Assembly: GCA_902493275.1 (NCBI GenBank)
Contig: CABUOQ010000001.1
Coordinates: 40,788-104,787, forward strand
Reading direction: 5' to 3'
DNA from: an uncultured Bacillota bacterium
Lineage (GTDB): Bacteria; Bacillota_I; Bacilli_A; RFN20; CAG-449
Length of the DNA: 64,000 nucleotides
A model generated the notes under the pieces. That model searched no databases. It saw only the letters and a program-made list of their open reading frames with translations, and was not told the DNA's origin. How positions within the stretch are numbered: position 1 is the first letter of the stretch; the number at the start of each line of letters is the position of its first letter. Below, piece by piece: positions 60,574 to 64,000 of the stretch. The position numbers and the translations under genes were made by a program.

Positions 60574-62886
60574 TTATTTAAAATAAACCACCGTTGCACC
60601 TACACCACCTTCACCTTGACCACCTAAACGGAATGATTCAACAAATGGTGAAGTTTTTAAATATTGATGTACTGCTTGGCGAAGTTTGCCAGTTCCTGAG
60701 CCATGAATGATACGTGCTTTATGATAATGTATCGAAACACAATCATCGAGATACTTATCAATGATTGGAATCGCTTCTTTAACCGTTAAACCGATAACAT
60801 TACATTCAGTAGAAACTTTTTTCATATTGGCAACAAAATCAGGTACATAAACTTTATTCTTGGATGGTTTAACCACTTCACATTTACGAATTTGTGATAG
60901 TTTGATTTGAAGATTTAACCCTGAATCAGTGACGATAGTCACTTTATTTTTATCAATGCGAATGACCTTTCCTTTAACCTTAGAGGCAACAATTTCTACT
61001 TGATCATCAATCCTTATTTGATCGACGACGATATTATCATCATCTTCTTCAATCGTCTTTCCTTTTTCATCTATTTGATGTTTTAATTCGATAACTTGGT
61101 GAAGTTTTTTATTTTCCGTATTTTTAAATTCCTTAAATAATTCATCAATTTCTTCTTTAGCTTGAGCGATAATTTTATTTTTTTCTTCTTCAGCTTCGGC
61201 GATAATTTTAGCTTTTTGCAAATTATTTTGGTCTATTTTTCGCTGTAACTCAATTTTTAAATTATCTAATTCTTTTTCCTGCTCTTTCAAAGTAATTTTA
61301 ATTTTTTCATTCTCGTTGATCGCTTGATTTAAAACTTCGATTTTAATCTCTTTGTCTGATAATTTACGGTCGTAAATATATTTTTGGGCGCGTTTAATAA
61401 TCTCTGCATTTAAGCCTAAACGCGAAGCAACTTCCACCCCAAAAGAAGCAGAGGCGACATGAAGCAATAATTTATATGTTGGTTTAATCTCTTTTTCATC
61501 AAAAATCATCGATGCACATAGAATCTTCTCATTTTCTAAAGCATATGATTTAATTCCTTCATAGTGAGATGAGATGATTGAAAAACAATTTTTTTTCAAT
61601 AGATAATCAATTATTCCTAAACCGATTGCCTCACCATCTAATGGGGAAGTTCCTGAGCCTAATTCATCGATAATGACTAATGAATTCTCATTGGTTTGTT
61701 CAATAATTCGCTCAATATTTACTATATGAGATGAAAAAGTAGATAAATTATCTAACAGCGATTGATTATCACCAATATCTGCGAATATATTTTTAAAAAA
61801 GCATAATTCCCCACCTTCTTTTATTGGTAGAGCTAATCCACATTGATGCATGATAATTAATAAACCCACGACTTTTAAAGCAACTGTTTTTCCTCCAGCA
61901 TTAGGACCAGTGATAACCATCATTTTTTCATCGTTTAAAATAAAATCATTACGGACTACTTTTTTCTTATCAATTAATGGATGAGCTGCATTCTCTAATT
62001 TAATTCTTCTTTGTTTAATAGTTGAAGCAATCTCTCCGTTATATGAAATCGCGTATGTAGCTCGTGCAAAGATAAAATCAAGTTTTCCTAAAAGATAGTT
62101 ATCGTTTAATAAATCGCTATTATAAGAATTAACATATTGCGATAAATCTTTTAAAATACTTTGAATTTCTTGGACTTCTTCTTCTTTTAAAGAAGCGATA
62201 TTATTATATACCTCAATTAATTCTTGTGGTTCAATAAAAATAGTTGAACCCGTATCTGAAATTGCTAAAGTAATTCCAGGAACTCTATTTTTAAATGAGG
62301 ATTTAACCATCAAAGTAAATATTCCATTTTTTAATGCGCCGTGTCCTTCACTTAAATAGTTACGATATTTATCCACTAATGTATTTGATAGCGATCCTAA
62401 TGATGATTCAAGGCGTGAAATCTTATTTCTAATGCGCATTAAATTATTCGATGCCGAATCTAAAATATCTAAATTTGGCGAGATGATACGATCTATTTTT
62501 TGCTTAACTAATTCGAGATTTTTTAAAGAAGTGATGATCTCTTTAAGAAGAGGAAACGATTCTTCTTCTTTAAAATCTTCCTTAATTAATTTGATATTTT
62601 CTAAAAGATAACTAATTTGATAAAAGAATTCTTTACTTCCAATACCGCCTTTTTTTAAAGATACTAGTTGAGGAATCAAATTTTGATGATAATGAAAAGG
62701 TAAAGAAGCATATTTATAACAATATCTTATTCCTTCTTTTAATTCTTGTAACGATAATGATAAATCATCTTCATTATCAAACATTGTCAAATTTTTAACA
62801 TATATTTTGGCAAGTTCACCAGCAGCGTATTTTTCTAACTGTTCTTTTATTAAATTAAATTCAAAAATTTCATATATATCTTTCAT
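60574..62886 (-). CDS. mutS2: MutS2 with C-terminal Smr domain
   Basis: A 770-residue MutS2, in B. subtilis linked to collided-ribosome rescue and in others to recombination control. The MutS-type core and clamp cover about 1-300. The ATPase has Walker A ITGPNAGGKTVA and Walker B LVIIDELGSGTSPLDG. A coiled coil lies at about 510-600 (Glu/Lys-rich), and the C-terminal Smr nuclease-like domain has ARIIHGSGTGKLRQAV. AAGG precedes the ATG. It is the first gene of the mutS2-uvrC-gerE run and divergent from rnhC; B. subtilis has zapA, cvpA and polX between these two. Confidence 0.97.
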   Translation of the reverse strand: MKDIYEIFEFNLIKEQLEKYAAGELAKIYVKNLTMFDNEDDLSLSLQELKEGIRYCYKYASLPFHYHQNLIPQLVSLKKGGIGSKEFFYQISYLLENIKLIKEDFKEEESFPLLKEIITSLKNLELVKQKIDRIISPNLDILDSASNNLMRIRNKISRLESSLGSLSNTLVDKYRNYLSEGHGALKNGIFTLMVKSSFKNRVPGITLAISDTGSTIFIEPQELIEVYNNIASLKEEEVQEIQSILKDLSQYVNSYNSDLLNDNYLLGKLDFIFARATYAISYNGEIASTIKQRRIKLENAAHPLIDKKKVVRNDFILNDEKMMVITGPNAGGKTVALKVVGLLIIMHQCGLALPIKEGGELCFFKNIFADIGDNQSLLDNLSTFSSHIVNIERIIEQTNENSLVIIDELGSGTSPLDGEAIGLGIIDYLLKKNCFSIISSHYEGIKSYALENEKILCASMIFDEKEIKPTYKLLLHVASASFGVEVASRLGLNAEIIKRAQKYIYDRKLSDKEIKIEVLNQAINENEKIKITLKEQEKELDNLKIELQRKIDQNNLQKAKIIAEAEEEKNKIIAQAKEEIDELFKEFKNTENKKLHQVIELKHQIDEKGKTIEEDDDNIVVDQIRIDDQVEIVASKVKGKVIRIDKNKVTIVTDSGLNLQIKLSQIRKCEVVKPSKNKVYVPDFVANMKKVSTECNVIGLTVKEAIPIIDKYLDDCVSIHYHKARIIHGSGTGKLRQAVHQYLKTSPFVESFRLGGQGEGGVGATVVYFK

Positions 62887-62999
62887 AACAACCTTATTTT
62901 AGCAACTCTTTATCAATTTATCATCTTTAATTGTATTTTTAAAAAAATAATATCTTGATTTTTTATAAAATAGACAAATAAAAAAGAATTAATAATTAA

Positions 63000-63028
63000 T
63001 AGACTTTTTAATTTTTATCTTCTAAGAT
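63000..63028 (+). promoter_or_regulatory. weak promoter of rnhC, possibly leaderless
   Basis: TAGACT (63000-63005), a 17-base spacer and TAAGAT (63023-63028), the latter ending six bases before the ATG. The hexamers are weak, but the spacing repeats that at ybaK, LysR and LacI. Confidence 0.4.
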
Positions 63029-63034
63029 ATATTT

Positions 63035-63940
63035 ATGGATAGCGTAAGTTTTCAAATCGACGAAAAAATAAGAGATCAAATAATCACTTTTTACCAAGAT
63101 TATCAAATCAAAAATGATGGTGAATATATTTTATTTTGTGCAAAATATGAAAAAATTGTCATCACTATCTTCCAATCTAAAAAGGGCTATAAAGCATTAT
63201 TTGTCGGTCCAAATTGTCTTCAAGAGGCGAAGATATTTAATAATGAAGCTAAATTAAACATTCCTAAAGAAAAAAATGTCACGCAATTTATCGATATTTC
63301 TTCTCAAATTGGCTCTGACGAGGTCGGATTTGGTGATTTCTTTGGACCTTTAGTTGTTGTCGCTTGCATTTATGAACCATCTTTAAAAGTAATTCTTGAT
63401 AAAATCGATGATTCTAAAAAATTAACTGATGAGTTTATTTTGAACTTTGTTCCTCAGATTATTGATAAAGTCACATTTTCTAAATTGACCGTTCATAATG
63501 AAAAATATAATAGCCTCATCGCTCAAAACTATAATATGAATAAAATTAAAGCGATTTTACATAACCAAGCTTTATATAATCTTTCGAAAAAGCGTCCCGA
63601 TATCACCGCTTTTTATATTGATCAATTTTGTAATGAAGAATCATATTTTAAATATGTTAAAAATGAAAAGCATATCGTAAGCCATATCACTTTTATGACT
63701 AAAGGTGAGTCTCACTTTCCAAGTGTTGCCCTAGCTTCGATGATTGCAAGATATTCATTTTTAAAAGAGATGGAAGCCTTAAATAAAAAATATCAAATGG
63801 AATTTGTTTTTGGTGCTTCTAAAAAAACTGATGAATTTGCTAAAAAATTTATCGAAAAATATTCACTTACCGAACTTGATAAAGTCTGCAAGAAAAATTT
63901 TGTTAATTATACCTATCTATTAGATAAAAAAAACGATTAG
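63035..63940 (+). CDS. rnhC: ribonuclease HIII
   Basis: A 301-residue RNase HIII that removes RNA from RNA-DNA hybrids. A TBP-like N-terminal domain (about 1-80) is followed by an RNase HII/HIII fold. The first catalytic Asp/Glu pair is in GSDEVGFGDFFGPL, as is typical of HIII. Later acidic residues include Asp in FYIDQFC and the KGES segment; SVALASMIARYSF is conserved. It is divergent from mutS2, as expected from Bacillus order. There is no Shine-Dalgarno before the ATG. Confidence 0.95.
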   Translation: MDSVSFQIDEKIRDQIITFYQDYQIKNDGEYILFCAKYEKIVITIFQSKKGYKALFVGPNCLQEAKIFNNEAKLNIPKEKNVTQFIDISSQIGSDEVGFGDFFGPLVVVACIYEPSLKVILDKIDDSKKLTDEFILNFVPQIIDKVTFSKLTVHNEKYNSLIAQNYNMNKIKAILHNQALYNLSKKRPDITAFYIDQFCNEESYFKYVKNEKHIVSHITFMTKGESHFPSVALASMIARYSFLKEMEALNKKYQMEFVFGASKKTDEFAKKFIEKYSLTELDKVCKKNFVNYTYLLDKKND

Positions 63941-64000
63941 ATTTCGAACCTGTTTGATTAAAACGGACACAAAATAGAAAGATAGCACATTAGATTTTGT
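63941..64000. other. right window edge, nothing recognised
   Basis: Sixty bases after rnhC. No hairpin or start of a further gene can be supported. Confidence 0.4.

Noticed and set aside
1..64000. Alternative genetic code (TGA as Trp) suggested by the Mollicutes-like base composition
   Set aside because: All long conserved genes are full length under the standard code with TGG for Trp, and no in-frame TGA interruptions were needed.

Overview
The window is AT-rich bacterial DNA using the standard genetic code: the long genes read through without TGA-as-Trp, so it is not a Mycoplasma-type code. The gene content points to a Gram-positive, low-GC Bacillota, probably a deep-branching or uncultured member of class Bacilli. 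Evidence includes T-box leaders on aminoacyl-tRNA synthetase genes, strong AGGAGG ribosome sites, many lipobox lipoproteins, RNase HIII, MutS2 and glutamate racemase. Two blocks keep Bacillus subtilis gene order and carry sporulation genes: tig-lon-ysxC-spoVID-ysxE-valS at the left end, and rnhC/mutS2-uvrC-gerE-racE-gerM at the right end. The organism therefore probably forms endospores, or descends recently from a spore former.

Left end (1-7.9 kb): 3'-truncated valS behind a Val T-box, then the leftward run tig, lon, ysxC (engB), spoVID, ysxE. From 7.9 to 15.06 kb there is a rearranged accessory insert. It holds two diverged copies of a segment, each with a small lipoprotein gene, a decayed IS1634-like transposase remnant and a stub of the 3' end of the gene at 15070-15951. 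One copy also carries a large secreted HExxH metallopeptidase. Next come a hypothetical gene, a lipoprotein with two thioredoxin-like CxxC motifs, tyrS behind a Tyr T-box, and ybaK.

Middle (19-32 kb): an M18 aminopeptidase followed by a lipoprotein whose C-terminal domain looks like barnase; a two-gene activase/dehydratase-like pair of anaerobic type; a uracil permease preceded by a short leader peptide and an intrinsic terminator (possible attenuation); an M6-type metallopeptidase lipoprotein; a Na/Pi symporter; and cardiolipin synthase. From 32.6 to 40.2 kb a rightward run joins malic enzyme to an SGNH-type lipoprotein, two lipoproteins sharing a repeated ~160-residue domain (called here GWYGKT) that I do not recognise, and a membrane-embedded alpha/beta hydrolase.

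Right part (40.2-64 kb): a LysR regulator, a flavodiiron protein and a small membrane protein. Then a tight four-gene leftward operon of surface carbohydrate-binding or carbohydrate-active proteins (F5/8C, InlB-type, GLUG, GH13-like), divergent from a LacI regulator with a 12-bp palindromic operator candidate between them. It is followed by an EamA transporter, a pseudogene, two tRNA-Arg genes, a fucose-isomerase-like gene, a membrane-anchored FN3-type protein, and the gerM-racE-gerE-uvrC-mutS2 / rnhC block. Several genes without a Shine-Dalgarno (ybaK, LysR, LacI, perhaps rnhC) have a -10 box ending exactly six bases before ATG, which predicts leaderless mRNAs.
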